A program made the translations under genes and the position numbers. This document shows, piece by piece, positions 1 through 12,003 of a stretch of 64,000 bases of DNA. The DNA comes from Nelumbo lutea (taxonomy: Eukaryota > Streptophyta > Magnoliopsida > Proteales > Nelumbonaceae), in the NCBI GenBank assembly GCA_022828595.1, contig JAKGHH010000001.1:210255848-210319847 (forward strand). The letters run 5' to 3'. The notes under the pieces are model-generated. The model was not told where the DNA came from. It made no database searches and saw only the letters and a program-made list of their open reading frames with translations. Numbering within the stretch: the first letter of the stretch is position 1; each line of letters starts with the position of its first letter.

Positions 1-301
1 TAATCATATTAGTTCTATTTACTTTATTTTGAAGCCTAACCACCAGGAAAGATCATGATAGTTTTAATTGGAGTGAAGTTCAAGAAAAACAACATTACAT
101 TTTTGGGTTAGACTTGACAAATCCTTAAATAGATTATAACATTATATTTATATTGCATACTTTAATGCATGGAACCAATCTTGATCATGTGCTACTTTTG
201 TTGAGCTGTATCAATAATGATAAAAACCATTCTAATTTCCAAGGATGTTGTTCTAATATGAAAAAATTGTGGTTAATCCACTATGTCAAATTGGTCGCAA
301 G
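1..301. other. intergenic, nothing recognised
   Basis: AT-rich sequence up to the first MITE. No coding motif, RNA gene or repeat boundary is visible apart from the target-site copy at 294-301. Confidence 0.5.
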
Positions 302-674
302 TAGGAGTGCCAATTGGACTGGATTTGGTCCAATTTGACCCGGTCCAATGTGAGTTTTGATCAAATCCAATTCAATTCAGTGAATTTTTTTGAACCATTT
401 TGGATCGGTCCAATTCAATGTCTCGATTGTTTAATCTGTTTAAATTCATTTTGATTTAAATTGGTTTTGACCCAAATTCAATCCGTTGACACCTATATTT
501 TTATCTTATATCAATGAATTAAATATTGACTTAATCCAAGCCAATCCATATAAATTTATTATGAACAAACCAGGTCCAATCCAATCTAATAAATATTTTA
601 GACTGGATTGGTCCATCCAAATTGATTTTGGACTGAATGGGGTCCAATCCAAAACGAGTCCATTGACATCCTTA
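302..674. mobile_element. hAT-like MITE (TAGGRGTGYCAAT family), 373 bp
   Basis: The element begins TAGGAGTGCCAATTGGACT and ends with the imperfect inverse, GTCCATTGACATCCTTA. It is flanked by GTCGCAAG (294-301) and ATCGCAAG (675-682), an 8-bp duplication matching at 7 of 8 positions. Short non-coding length, terminal inverted repeats and an 8-bp duplication are hallmarks of non-autonomous hAT elements. The interior consists of inverted copies of a 'ggattggtccaat' theme. Related copies lie at 10680-11590 and 56926-57265. Confidence 0.8.
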
Positions 675-682
675 ATCGCAAG

Positions 683-3600
683 ACATCATCCCTTTTATTA
701 ATTAAAGTGATGTTTTAATAGGAGAAAAGCAATCTCTCCACGTTGTAAAATAGTAGGTTATGTATGCATCCAATCACTAACCCACTAACTAGGTCTAGCA
801 TATAGCATCTGGCCCCTATGTGTGCTAAAGCTCAATCATCACCAATACCAAAAACGAAAAAACAAAAAAAGAGAAAATTCTCTCCACTGTCATCGATGAA
901 TGAAAAACATCCTGATTTTATTTGAATATTCCCTCTTGAAAATTGAAAAATCAAATATTCACTTAAGAAATTGGAATATAGATCTTTCTAGGATCATTTT
1001 GCAACAGGTTAAAGAAAAGGACTTGACTCATAAAGTTTAAAGTTTGCTTCAAATGATGCTTCTAAGTAACCATATATCAAGCTTTATTCAAATGAAATCG
1101 AATAAAATGCTCTCGTACAAGAAGATATATTTTGAAAGCAAAAATAAAGAATGGTTTGACTTAAGGAAATAGAAGATTACAGCACAAAGAATATCATGCA
1201 ATATATAAAGTAAAAGAAGAAAAATGTAGGTAAATTACAAACAAAATTCCTTCTTTCTTCTGGGATACATGCATTGTGAAAATTAAGAGGTTTAATGAGA
1301 CTAATGTCCTAGATTCTATTCTTGAAAACAAAAGTGAACCAAAATTTTATTGTTTTGACCATTAAAAATGATAAATTTATCATATATTTTTCAGGGTCCT
1401 AAATTCCACTAAAACACATTTAAAATCAATATTTATCAAATGGGTGTGACTATGACGTTAGAAAGATATAATACCGGAAAAACTTACAACCAATCAAATG
1501 GCATCATACAGGTAGTAACCAATCAGGTGGGTTTTTATCAAATAAACAGTGGGTTGTGATCAGTTTACCAAAACCGAAATTTTATGAGATCTCAGCAAAA
1601 TATAAAACAATGGATGGAAGAAGATAAAAGCTTTATGTTGCTAAACATTTCAAAGTTGTTGCATATAAGGTATTGTTTCTTTCACAATTCAGATTTCTCA
1701 TATTGCTTCTCAACTCTTTACAATTTTGTAGTTTTTATGGATTTAAAAATAAATAAATATGAGGCTATTTAAGCTCACCCACAACTATGAATGTAATATG
1801 GGCATCTTTGTAATAACACCCCTTCTCTTCTAGTAATTATCTATAATCTACATGATCTTAAAATTTTCGATCACCTACTCAGTACAAACTATTCTTGACA
1901 AGATACCACAGGGAGCTTCATCTTTAGCATTTTATTAATACATGAAAAGCATAAACTCTCTCATTATTGGCATATTCATCTTAAGAACTACCTACGACCC
2001 AAGTGGAATATGGCTTAATCTTTTGCATGGTGAATTGAATGTGGATGGAGCATCTAGGGATAACCTTGGCCATGGAGGTGGAGATGCATGGTTCTTCAAT
2101 TAGTATTGAGATAAAAAGGCGATTGTTTATCATTATTCCCTATTACATTACCTATATATCTTCTTGCTAAAATAACACAGTAGAAACATGAATTATTATT
2201 CTTACTAAGGGTCTAAGATACTGCAAGGAGCTCTATATGCACACAGCATATTGTTTTAGCAAGTTTGATTCACAAAACTTTGGCGTGTTGATACCATTCT
2301 TTACAAGCATTAATCCCCCCTGGACAGGGGACTGATCAATGGTTAAATGAATTATCCACTCTAATAGAGGAATCATGCTGTCTACTCTTCATATCTATCC
2401 TAAGACGATATGGGGTCCCAGATGCTTTGAAGAATCTTGATTGTGACTTAAAAAAAAAAAAAAACTAATTTCAACTTTTCAATCTTTCATTATCAGCTTT
2501 CCACTAATGTCTTATTGCATGGCTTACTAAAACAAAGTGAGGCTAGAGCCACTATACTACCTTGGTTTTCTTTTAAGGGGGTAAGCTTGTACCCTTCCCC
2601 CCTCTACTTGGGTTGTTTTTTTTTTATTTATTTTATTGGGTGGGTTGGATTCAGTTAGAATCATGTATTTGGAGACTGTGCTGAACACCCCCACCCCCAC
2701 CCAATTGTATGAGGTTAGAGAGTCATTTTCATGGATCACATTTCTGATGAATAGACTGGACCAACCACGTTTCTCATGGGTTCGACCGGAACATGTCATG
2801 TTGAGTTGTTGGGGTTTTTCTTTTATGTGTATCGAGATTTTAGGGTTTTCTATGAGAGAAAACCCAAGGAAACCTTTTATATATTACCTTCTATAAAAGA
2901 GAGTTTCACTTTGTATTTGCTAAAGGGGTGCAACTCGGGTTGGGTCAGATTGGGATGAAGTTATATAATCTCAAATCAACCTTAATTGTTGAACCCCCAA
3001 CTTAATGGCATTAGATTATTCTATTTTTTATTTTTTTCTTTTCCTTTAACAGAAAAAAAAAATTCTCACTTGTCAGATTAGGATTTTGGGATTTTATATG
3101 GCATTAGGTTAAACCTGACCCATATATCGAATTTACTTAAATTCCCCTAGTATTTTAATTACCTCAAATGTCCGGAAAGTAGGATAAAAAAGGGTTTTGC
3201 ATTATATATACAGGGAGAGTTTGGATTCTAAAATTACAACCTGTTACAGGTTTTGGGAAGAATAAAGGTTGAGAATTGGGGAAATAGAGAGGGTCTAAAA
3301 TTTATAAAACCCTTTTCAAACAAACCCCATTACCATCCTAACTTGGGTTAAAGACCTCAACTCTTACCCAACCTAAAGTCAGGTTCATGCTTTTCAATCC
3401 TCACCCTGATGCATCCTTCATATATCTTATAACAATAAAACAGAGCTAGATTTTCCAATCTGAATCATATTACACTTCCATTTCGCGTTTAAAATTTTAA
3501 TAATTGGATTGAATTCGGATATAGCTAAATCCAATCAAATTACAGCCCTTATCGTGCCCTTAATTTTTTATAAAATAAAATCCCAGATTTTTGTCACCAA

Positions 3601-4358
3601 TGACCTTAGAATTTATTTTATCCTTCTTCTATCCTTTCCTCTCTTCTCATTCTCCAGAATCTCCATTATCCACCTCTATCAAACCAAGCTTTCTCTCTGT
3701 AGCAAAGATTTAGATACCAGGGTAGGAGCTAGCATAGGACCTTGAGATTAGAACTTTCTTTCAATTCTTTTGGATAGAGGTGCAATCAAATCAAGCTTTA
3801 ATTCAATCTCTTAAAACTATATTTTTTAAAAGAGAAAAATGAAGTAACAGTCATTCACCAAATTCTTTTTTATAAATTTTTATATTTTTACATGTAGAAT
3901 AATAGAAAAAATAAATTTCTTTTAATTTTTATTTAATGAGCTTTAATTTTTCTTTTTTATATAACTTACATATTATGAGAAGCATATAAACTAACTAATG
4001 GTGGTTCAATTGATATGTTATTTAGCTAGTTGTAGGAGAGACTTGGGTTAGGGGGATGGGCTACCCCCCATTGTGTAGTCCTATAAATCCAAAAAATGTG
4101 CTAGCATGAGATTAATAACCTAGTTAAAAGACATTTTCAGAATTGAACTAATGAAGATAACCAAAGACTTACATTAAGTTCTTTCTTACTACATTTTATT
4201 ATTGAACCAGAACAATCCATGAAACAAATCTACATTAAATTAAATTAATAAAAACATAGGGAAAAACTTGATAACCCAAGGAAAGGAGCAATGATCTATT
4301 TAGATTGGTTTACCCCATGTACTTGTAGGCAAATTTGAGTTTTTTTTTTTTTTTTTTT
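683..4358. other. intergenic, no gene recognised
   Basis: AT-rich DNA with short homopolymer runs and a C-rich (CACCCC)n patch near 2688-2703. All open frames are short and resemble no protein family I know. The GGGTTGGGTC-type sequence from about 2923 resembles the end of a MITE, but I could not place a matching second end with a target duplication. Confidence 0.5.
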
Positions 4359-4690
4359 ACATTAATTTGGGTCTAAGTTAAGGTTCATATTTAGGTTGAC
4401 CCTTAACCTAACCCAAGTAATCTAATTTACACCCCTACTTTATTAAAGAGAGCCAAAAGAGAATAAGAGATATTTGAGAGAAAAATAAGGATTTAATGGA
4501 GAGGGGAGATGTTACAATTTTTTTTTTACATTAATTTGGGTCTAAGTTAAGGTTCATATTTAGGTTGACCCTTAACCTAACGCAAGTAATCTAATTTACA
4601 CCCCTACTTTATTAAAGAGAGACAAAAGAAAATAAGAGATATTTAAGAGGAAAATAAGGATTTAGTGGAGAGGGAAGATGTTACAAACAT
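4359..4690. repeat. tandem duplication, 169-bp period, two copies
   Basis: Copy 1 is 4359-4527 and copy 2 is 4528 to about 4690. They match closely from 'acattaatttgggtctaag' through 'ggagatgttaca', with poly-T at the junction. Each copy contains an inverted repeat (TTGGGTCTAAGTTAAGG against CCTTAACCTAACCCAA), so a fold-back element was duplicated head to tail. Confidence 0.85.
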
Positions 4691-5560
4691 GAACTATTAA
4701 TGTTAGAGAGGGATAGAGAAATTTAATAATGGTCTTATTAGAGAATAGATATGGATTTTATGAGAAACAATGAAGACCATGAGGTTTTAATGATTTAATT
4801 TAAAAATAAATATGCACATGTGTGAGAAACGAGTATATATATATATATGCTCGAGTTTGATTAAGCTTGATTCAAATTCAATGTTAATCAAGTTCAAATA
4901 TCAGAGTAAGTTTGATCAGTGTTTTCGAATCGTTGTTGACCTGGATGGTCAGATCGTTCAACCATCCGAGCAACTAGTTTCGTTTCACCCTTAACCTATT
5001 CCTTGGCCAAAAATTGTTGACTTGGTTTGTGACTCGTTGACCTAGGCAATTGAACCATTGACCCGTTCAACCTACAATGGTTTTTGACCATTTTTATTTT
5101 AATTACTTTTTTAATTTTTTAAATTGGAATGGTTGAACCACTGACCCATAAACCAATGGCCAAAATGAATCCAATTCCAGATTGTGTTTTAAAACATTGA
5201 TTTAAACTCAAATTTAACGAGTAAGATATTTTTGAGCTTTTGAATTGAATTCGAACTTGAATATAGAGATATTTTAATCGAATCAAACCAAGATATGCTA
5301 TAGTTCAACTCAACTCTATTTGATTTGCACTCGTACTTTTGCATATAATATGTATTTGGATACAAGTGAAAACACCGATTTTCTCTATCAGCTCTCAAAG
5401 ACAAAAATGGTAATTTGGTAGGGTGGGGTTTTACCATGATAGCTCCCTTGTTGAATGGGCAACACCATGCCACCATCGCCATTCACATGTAATAAAACAT
5501 GTGAACTCATGATTATGGAACTTGGAAATGTTGTGCAATGGTGTCCATGGTACCTAGGGG
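4691..5560. other. intergenic with fold-back sequence
   Basis: No gene is seen. 4914-5206 is bounded by inverted sequences (CAGTGTTTTCGAA and its counterpart ending AAAACATTG), probably a decayed MITE, but the flanks show no convincing target duplication. Confidence 0.35.
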
Positions 5561-5853
5561 CAAGATTCAAAGTATAAAAAACGCAAGGTGTATCAGTAAT
5601 GTAATTTTAAGATATGTACCGAGATACACTTTGGTATACATGGATACAAATGAAAAATCAAAATACACATGAATGTGCTAGAAAACTCAAATAAAACCTA
5701 AAATATGACTTTTATATGCATGTATCTGCATGGATACAGGCCCATATCAACCCGATATGAACCAAAAGGTATGAAACTGACCATTTCTATGTGTATCAAG
5801 CCCTCACCAAAAAGATATGCATTGGCTGATACAACCCAATACTTTGCACCTTG
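5561..5853. mobile_element. probable MITE (CAAGGTTCAAA family), 293 bp
   Basis: The ends CAAGATTCAAAGTAT and ATACTTTGCACCTTG are near-perfect inversions of each other. The termini match the family at 61001-61227 and 14975-15217, which have 8-bp duplications. Here the flanks (CCTAGGGG and ATTGGGGG) match at only 5 of 8 positions. The interior is made of repeated 'gatac' motifs with no coding capacity. Confidence 0.55.
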
Positions 5854-5906
5854 ATTGGGGGGCCAACCATGGGGTGGAGGGGCAATAAACATGGATGGGG
5901 GCCAAC

Positions 5907-6344
5907 TAGACTTGCACATGGGCCGGGTAACCCGACAAGTTAGCCCAACCTGGCCTGTCCTAAGTCAGGTTTGAACAAAATTTTAAGCCTGCGGGCTTGG
6001 GCTCTAAAAATCAGGCCTGACTATTTTTCGGGCCAAGTTCATGCTTTCCCAAATAAGCCCGACCCAATAATATTAAATATATAATAGAAACATCATATAT
6101 ATATATATATATATCTTAATAATATATAATATATATTATATAATAGTAAAATTAATAACAAAAAAGTATTATATAATATTAAATGTATAAAATATTATAC
6201 AATATATAATATAATATTATATAAGGTAGGCTTTGGGCTCGGGTTCAATATCTAGGCCCGGTGGTCGGGTTGGGCTTGGGCTTAGGCCAGGTGATTTTCT
6301 ATTTATAAAGAGGCAAATCCCAACCTGGCCCATGAGCAGCTCTA
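5907..6344. mobile_element. hAT-like MITE (TAGAGCTGC...CATGGGCC family), 438 bp
   Basis: The left end TAGACTTGCACATGGGCCGG and the right end CCTGGCCCATGAGCAGCTCTA are inverted repeats. The flanks GGGCCAAC (5899-5906) and GGGCCAAT (6345-6352) form an 8-bp duplication with one mismatch. GC-rich arms surround an AT-rich core with (TA)n runs. It is non-coding. Confidence 0.8.
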
Positions 6345-6352
6345 GGGCCAAT

Positions 6353-8300
6353 AGTTCATGGATATTATAGGGCATGGAGGTAGGGCATGGGGGTAGGGGT
6401 GACCATTTTCAGCCTGACCTATAAAACCCCAACTAGAAATTTAGGGCTTGGTATGCCTAGGCCTAGTTCAAGCTGGCTCAATTCTTCAAGCTAGACCTAG
6501 ACCCAAGCTAGGTTACTATTTAAAGCTCGAGACCTAAGCTGGGCACAGGCTTTAGCTCTTATCATAAGTGCAAAGCCTGACCTGACTCGACCCATAATCA
6601 CCCCGAACAGGGGAGTCATGGCTCCTTTGGATCCCCATTTAGGATTGTCAATGGGTCGGTTTTGCCCTACTAAGTAGACCATACAAAACTGATTATTTTG
6701 GTTTTGCTTCCATGATTTTGTCCCAATTAGTTAAGTTGATAATATCAAAATGGTAAATTTTGATAGATAATATTGATTAAAAATAACTAATTTATTAACA
6801 TATAAATAATTTAGTATTTTACTATCATTTTTACAAAGTTTATAATATCAAAATTTAAAATTTAAGTTATTATTAAAATAAATAAATATAATTTTCAGTA
6901 TAATCAGTTATAGAGCTAATAGACCTAATTATTGACATAGACACGCAGTTCTAGGCATATAATTTTGACATTTTATCCTGATTAATAATCGGTTATTTGA
7001 GATTGAGACCACCCTAATTAGGGTTGCAAATGAATTGAATCGATTTCGATAAAAGGGTATATCCGATCCGATTCAATAAGAAATACAACCAATCCAAATT
7101 CAATAAAAATCCATATGATTCATTCCCAAGATTATGATTTGAATTCGAATTCTATTCAATTTGGATTATAATAAAAAATTGATGAACATAATATAAATAA
7201 TATTTCATAACTAACAGATTGACATTTTTTATTTGATGCGATTTGTTAGGAGTTAGGACCAAGTATCCAAATCAAACTTTTACTAGATTGAATTCGAAAT
7301 TTAATCTTATTTGAATTATCTGTAGCGACCCAACACGTTGACACTTGACAGCCCTAACGCCTTAGCTCTGCCCTTGGCGCCAAACAACCCGTGTGGCTAG
7401 CATTCTAGCTAAAAATTAAAAGTGCATTAATTAGGGTTTAGGGTGGATACGAAATGAATATCTGACCATTTGAGCTCAGTTCGCCAAAAGGATGTTAGGC
7501 TCGAGTATGATTCGGACTAGAAACTTGAATTAGAATTAGGTTCGGTTCAAAAGCTCGTACATTTGACTTGGGTTCGGTTCCACTCGAGTTCCACTATGAA
7601 CTAATCTTCTTGTAAAAAATAAAAATAATATATATAAAAATTATTTGTTATTATATATAAAAAATAAAAATATTATATATATATTTTAGATATAAAAATT
7701 ATATATATATATATATATGTCGACATTCGTCCAATCAATTGCTTTCCCCTCTGTTTGGATTTTACTTGTTGAACTCTGCTGATCAAGCAGGACGCAGGTG
7801 AATGCATCCGACGACGCTTGGTGGCGATATCACACCATCATCAGCCGGTGGTTTTGCAATCAAATCAATACTATTTTCCTGCTTTAGACTTTGAGGCTGT
7901 GTTTAGTTGCAATGCAAATAAATGTGCATGGATGCAAAAACCATGGCAGTGCCGCAGTGCAAATGATTTGAATCTAAAATTTGATCAATTTTTGTTTTAA
8001 AATTTAACTTATTTTGTTGGATTGCAATATAAATGATGTAAATTAAGACATGAAGCAGAATAAAATAAAATCTAAAACAAAATTTTACATTTTTCACATT
8101 TACATTCTCATCTCAGGCATTTATACTAATACAAATAAATTTGTACTGCAATCAAACACAGCCTTAAGGATTTTATCTTCTTGTCACCTGGTGAAAACTG
8201 AAAGCTGTTTGAGAGTTTTCCTTTAAAAAAAAAAATCTTCCTCTAATTAAGGCAGGCTGTTGGGAGTTGGGGGACCTTTTTTTAATCTATTTTTTTATTT
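6353..8300. other. intergenic, repeat debris
   Basis: No gene is recognised. Several 'taggggtg...' and '...caccccta' style MITE ends occur (near 6394, 6640, 7019 and 7350), but they cannot be paired with target duplications. AT dinucleotide runs lie near 7620-7720. Confidence 0.45.
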
Positions 8301-8572
8301 GAAAATAAATAAATTTTTAATTAAAGTCTAGAAATTAGATAAGGAAAAAAGGAATTTGCACACAAAACCATGCAAGTCCAACAATTTAATCTGAAGCAAG
8401 GATGACTTAGTTTTTTCAGTCTCTTGACCAACTGACGTCAGTCATGACAAGCATAATCAGCATTCTACTCTTATTTTATCTCTCATTCATTCACACATTC
8501 ACACACATTTATACATTGAGAGAGAAAGAGAGAGCGGTTACTAGTGATGTGTATGGTATCAAATAATATTTT
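8301..8572. repeat. segmental duplication block, copy 1 (partner 11621-11838)
   Basis: The block from 'gaaaataaataaattttt' to 'gtatggtatcaaataatat' is repeated with small indels at 11621-11838. Shared landmarks are a 'ttgcacacaaaac' stretch, TGACGTCA (8433-8440 here, 11746-11753 in the partner) and a 'cattcattcacacac' run. Confidence 0.85.
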
Positions 8573-8909
8573 GAAGATGTGCGATCTGTACTTTCCTAAC
8601 TGAAAGGAAGTTTGGATGTTGGTCTAGCATGTGGCTGGTTGAATCGTAAGAAGAACAATATCAGAGGTCCCGGGGTGTTTTACCCAGTGTGGGCCTCCCA
8701 TTAACCCTCTCGGCCTAAAGAACCGGACCACTTCAGTCCTATTTGGTTGTCCACCGAGTAAATATGCATGTAATTTGCATATAACAATTCTAGATGATGA
8801 TAATGATAGTAATGATATATCCAAAATTTTTTGTAAACTTTTATGTATATTTTTGTTTTTTTTTTATTATTAATCGGATGTAGATTGTAAAATCTAAATT
8901 TGATTACAT
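8573..8909. other. intergenic, nothing recognised
   Basis: Unique-looking AT-rich sequence between two duplicated blocks. I see no coding or RNA signal. Confidence 0.4.
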
Positions 8910-9259
8910 AAACACCTCATCCAAATATGTGATAATTGGATTGAGCTATGAAGCTTCAGGTATCATTGACAAGCCTACCTGCTTGGTAGGGATGCAAATG
9001 GATTGTATCGAATTCGAATAAGGGTAGTGTATGTGTGTGTGTGTGTGTTATATTTATATAAATAAATAAATAACAGATATATATATATATATATAAACAC
9101 CTCATCCAACTATGTGATAATTGGATTGTTCTATGTATCTTCAGGTATCATTGACACGGCTACCTGCTTGGTAGGGATGCAAATGGATTGTATCGAATTC
9201 GAATAAGGGTAGTGTATGTGTGTGTGTGTGTGTTATATTTATATAAATAAATAAATAAC

Positions 9260-9307
<48 letters not shown>
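8910..9307. repeat. tandem duplication, 185-bp period, ending in long (AT)n
   Basis: Copy 1 is 8910-9094. Copy 2 starts at 9095 with the same 'aaacacctcatcca' and repeats the (GT)n, (AAAT)n and (AT)n simple repeats in the same order. The terminal (AT)n tract in copy 2 (about 9260-9307) is much longer than in copy 1. Confidence 0.9.
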
Positions 9308-9310
<3 letters not shown>

Positions 9311-10455
9311 ATTTTGATCGGATCATCATCTGATCCATTTGCACCCCTATTGCTTGGCTAGATTCTTCATTTTGTAAAGTTTTTTTTGCCTATCTTTTTT
9401 TGTTCATTTATAAAAAAAAATGTAAGATTTAAATATAGTGAATTGAATGTGGTGAAAAGTACTAGTTCAATTTACAATTTAAACCTCATAGTTAAATAGG
9501 GACTAAATTCAAAAATGAGCATTTTAATCAAAAGAAAATTCCACAATCTTATTCATATTTTTAATAGTAGTGTAAATATAGAATTATAGATGTGTTCAAT
9601 TTTTATTATAGTTTTTATATTTTTGTGTGTGAAACTAATTCTAATATTTTACACTTACTTTATGTTTAATATGATAAATATATGATATTACATGTGTATG
9701 AATGCTTTTTTTTTTGCAAAATGTACGTATTTTTATATTTTTGTACTTTTATATTTTATTAGTTTTTATTATTTATTTATGACGTTAATGTTTAATGCAT
9801 TTGACCCAAAAGTTGAACTATTTGTTATTAATTTTTATATTTCATTTTTGGCCAATTCTAAATTATGTATTTCATTTTCATTATCAATAAAAATAATTTT
9901 TGTTTATTACACTTATTTTTTAATTTGATTACATAAATGTGTCTAATTTTTCTACATTGTTTGTAATTATCTTTATGTATTTCTATTTTTAAAAATTTTA
10001 TTATCTAACTATGACTTCGTAGATTGATCAATTTGATTCAAATGGTTAAAATGCTTAACCACTACTTGGATAAAGAATGATTTTGTTTTTGAGTCAATTT
10101 TAAAATATATAGATTTATACCATTAAAAATATTGATATAGATCTAATTAGTAGCATTTATTAGTGAAAAATACCTTCAACATATAGGATTTAATAAGAGA
10201 AAATGGGATTTAATACCTTAAGTAATTAGAGGAGATTAAATGAGGTGAAAAGTAATAATTGAAGTTATATTTTGAAGCCTTACAATTAGATATAAATTAA
10301 ATACACAAATAAGGGCATTTTAGTAACTATTAAAGCTGACATTAAAGCTATAATAAAATGACTATTATACCATTTCTCAAACAAAGAAATAGAAGATAAT
10401 TTTAGTCCAAAAAACTTTCACACTACATTTACACTTTTATATATAGTATATATAC
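9308..10455. other. intergenic, very AT-rich
   Basis: No gene is recognised. The longest open frame (78 codons, 9692-9928) is made of Phe, Tyr and Leu, as expected from AT-rich DNA, and matches nothing I know. Confidence 0.5.
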
Positions 10456-10669
10456 AAATATTAGAAAAAATAAAAGAATTATATAAATTATAATTTTGGC
10501 TTTTCAATTTGTAAAAAGTGAATAAATAAAAAGTAAGCAAAATTTAATGTAATTGATTGAGATTTAAATTTATCTTTATATTTTGCTAAAGTTTTGTTTT
10601 GAAGATGAGCTTTTAACCACTACATTATTTGTTATTGCAAATATCCACATGTTTTCCTTGAATTTAGTT
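10456..10669. repeat. segmental duplication block B, copy 1 (partner 11836-12003)
   Basis: Sequence from 'aatattagaaaaaataaa' to 'ttccttgaatttagtt', including 'tttgctaaagttttgttt' and 'gaagatgagctttt'. It recurs with deletions directly after the second copy of block A at 11836-12003. Confidence 0.8.
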
Positions 10670-10679
10670 TAATCTCCGT

Positions 10680-11590
10680 TAGAGGTGTCAATTGGACTAG
10701 ATTTGGTCCAACCTGATTGAGTCCAATGTGAGTCCACTTACAAATGGATTGGACCCAATCCGGTCCAAATCCAATACAAACCAAACCCAATCCAATCCAT
10801 TAAAATGTAAATGGATTGAATTGGATTCAATCCAAACTGAATGAAATATAAAAAATTATATAAAAAACAGAACATATAAAAAATTACAAAAATATATTGA
10901 AATGAAGAAAATCTGAAAATTACAAAAAGTATACCTTTTTGGCATTAAGAAATCACTTTTGCAAAAGTGCTTTCATAAAAGTATTTTGATAAAAGTATTT
11001 TCACAAAAGTGTTTTCATACAAGTGCTTTTGTACTTTTATAAAAGTACTTTCGTAGAAGTGGTTTCACAAAAGTCCTTTTGTAAAAATGCTTTCATAAAA
11101 GTACTTTCTTAAAAGTGCTTTTATAAAAGTTCTTTCATAAAAGTGCTTTCATAAAAGTGCTTTGTAAAAGTACTTCCGTAAAAGTTCTTCTGTAAAAGTG
11201 ATTTCATAAAAGCACTTTTATAAAAGTGCTTTCATGAAAGTACTTTTGTAAAAGTTTTTTTTTTATTAAAGTGCTTTTATAAAACTACTATGAAAGTACT
11301 TTCATAAAAGTACTTTTGTAAAAGTGATTTCGTAAAAGTATTCTTGTAAAATTTTTTTCATATAAGTATTTTTTATAAACTTACTATTTTTATAAAAGTG
11401 CTTTGATAAAAGTGATTTTATACTAGCTTCAATTTTGATCGGTTTCAATTTAGACAAGAATTTAGCCTCATGATCGAATTATTGAAAATTTGGTTTAGAT
11501 CCAATTTAGACTAATAAAAATATGGATCAATTTATTTTGAATTGGTTCAATCCAATAATTATAGTGCAAACCGGTCAATTGACACCCCTA
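10680..11590. mobile_element. enlarged hAT-like MITE carrying a palindromic array
   Basis: The ends TAGAGGTGTCAATTGGAC and GGTCAATTGACACCCCTA are inverted repeats of the same family as 302-674. The flanking 8-mers (ATCTCCGT and GTCTTCAT) match at only 5 positions, so the duplication has decayed or is absent. The related duplicate at 11836-12003 continues from the same point without this element, which supports an insertion here. The interior holds the array described separately. Confidence 0.7.
10955..11429. repeat. array of about 16-bp palindromic units (AAAAGTRCTTTT)
   Basis: Roughly 28 degenerate copies of a unit of about 16 bp. Its core AAAAGTACTTTT is self-complementary, and spacers such as 'cat', 'gt' and 'tat' separate the cores. 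Both strands therefore read as the same repeat. Copies vary (AAAAGTGCTTTC, AAAGTACTTTC, AAAAGTGATTTC) and a poly-T slip occurs near 11256. Confidence 0.85.
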
Positions 11591-11620
11591 GTCTTCATGA
11601 TGAGAACTGGTTACTTGCAT

Positions 11621-12003
11621 GAAAATAAATAAATTTTTAATTAAAATCTTAAGGAAGAAAGGAATTTGCACACAAAACAATGCAAGTCCAACAATTTAAT
11701 CTGAAGCAAGGTGATGACTTAGTTTATTCTAATCTCTTGACCAACTGACGTCAGCCATGACAGGCAATTAATTCTACTCTTATTTTATCTCTCATTCATT
11801 CACACACATTTATATGTGTATGGCATCAAATAATATATATATTAAAAAAATATAAGAATCATATAAATTATAAATTAATGTAATTGATTGAGATGAAACT
11901 TATCTTTATATTTTGCTAAAGTTTTGTTTCGAAGATGAGCTTTAACCACTGCATTATTTGTTATTTGTTATTGCAACTCTTCTGATGTTTTCCTTGAATT
12001 TAG
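11621..12003. repeat. segmental duplication, blocks A' and B' joined
   Basis: 11621-11838 matches 8301-8572, and 11836-12003 matches 10456-10669. In the first copy the two blocks are about 1.9 kb apart; here they abut. So either the second copy lost the middle or the first gained it. The palindrome TGACGTCA, a bZIP-type site, is kept at 11746-11753. Confidence 0.8.

Noticed and set aside
2921..3553. Possible MITE between TAAAGGGGTGCAACTCGGG and TTACAGCCCTTA
   Set aside because: The ends are only loosely inverted and the flanks show no target duplication.
6394..7355. Several TAGGG/CCCTA MITE-like ends
   Set aside because: No pair gives both inverted ends and a matching 8-bp flank.
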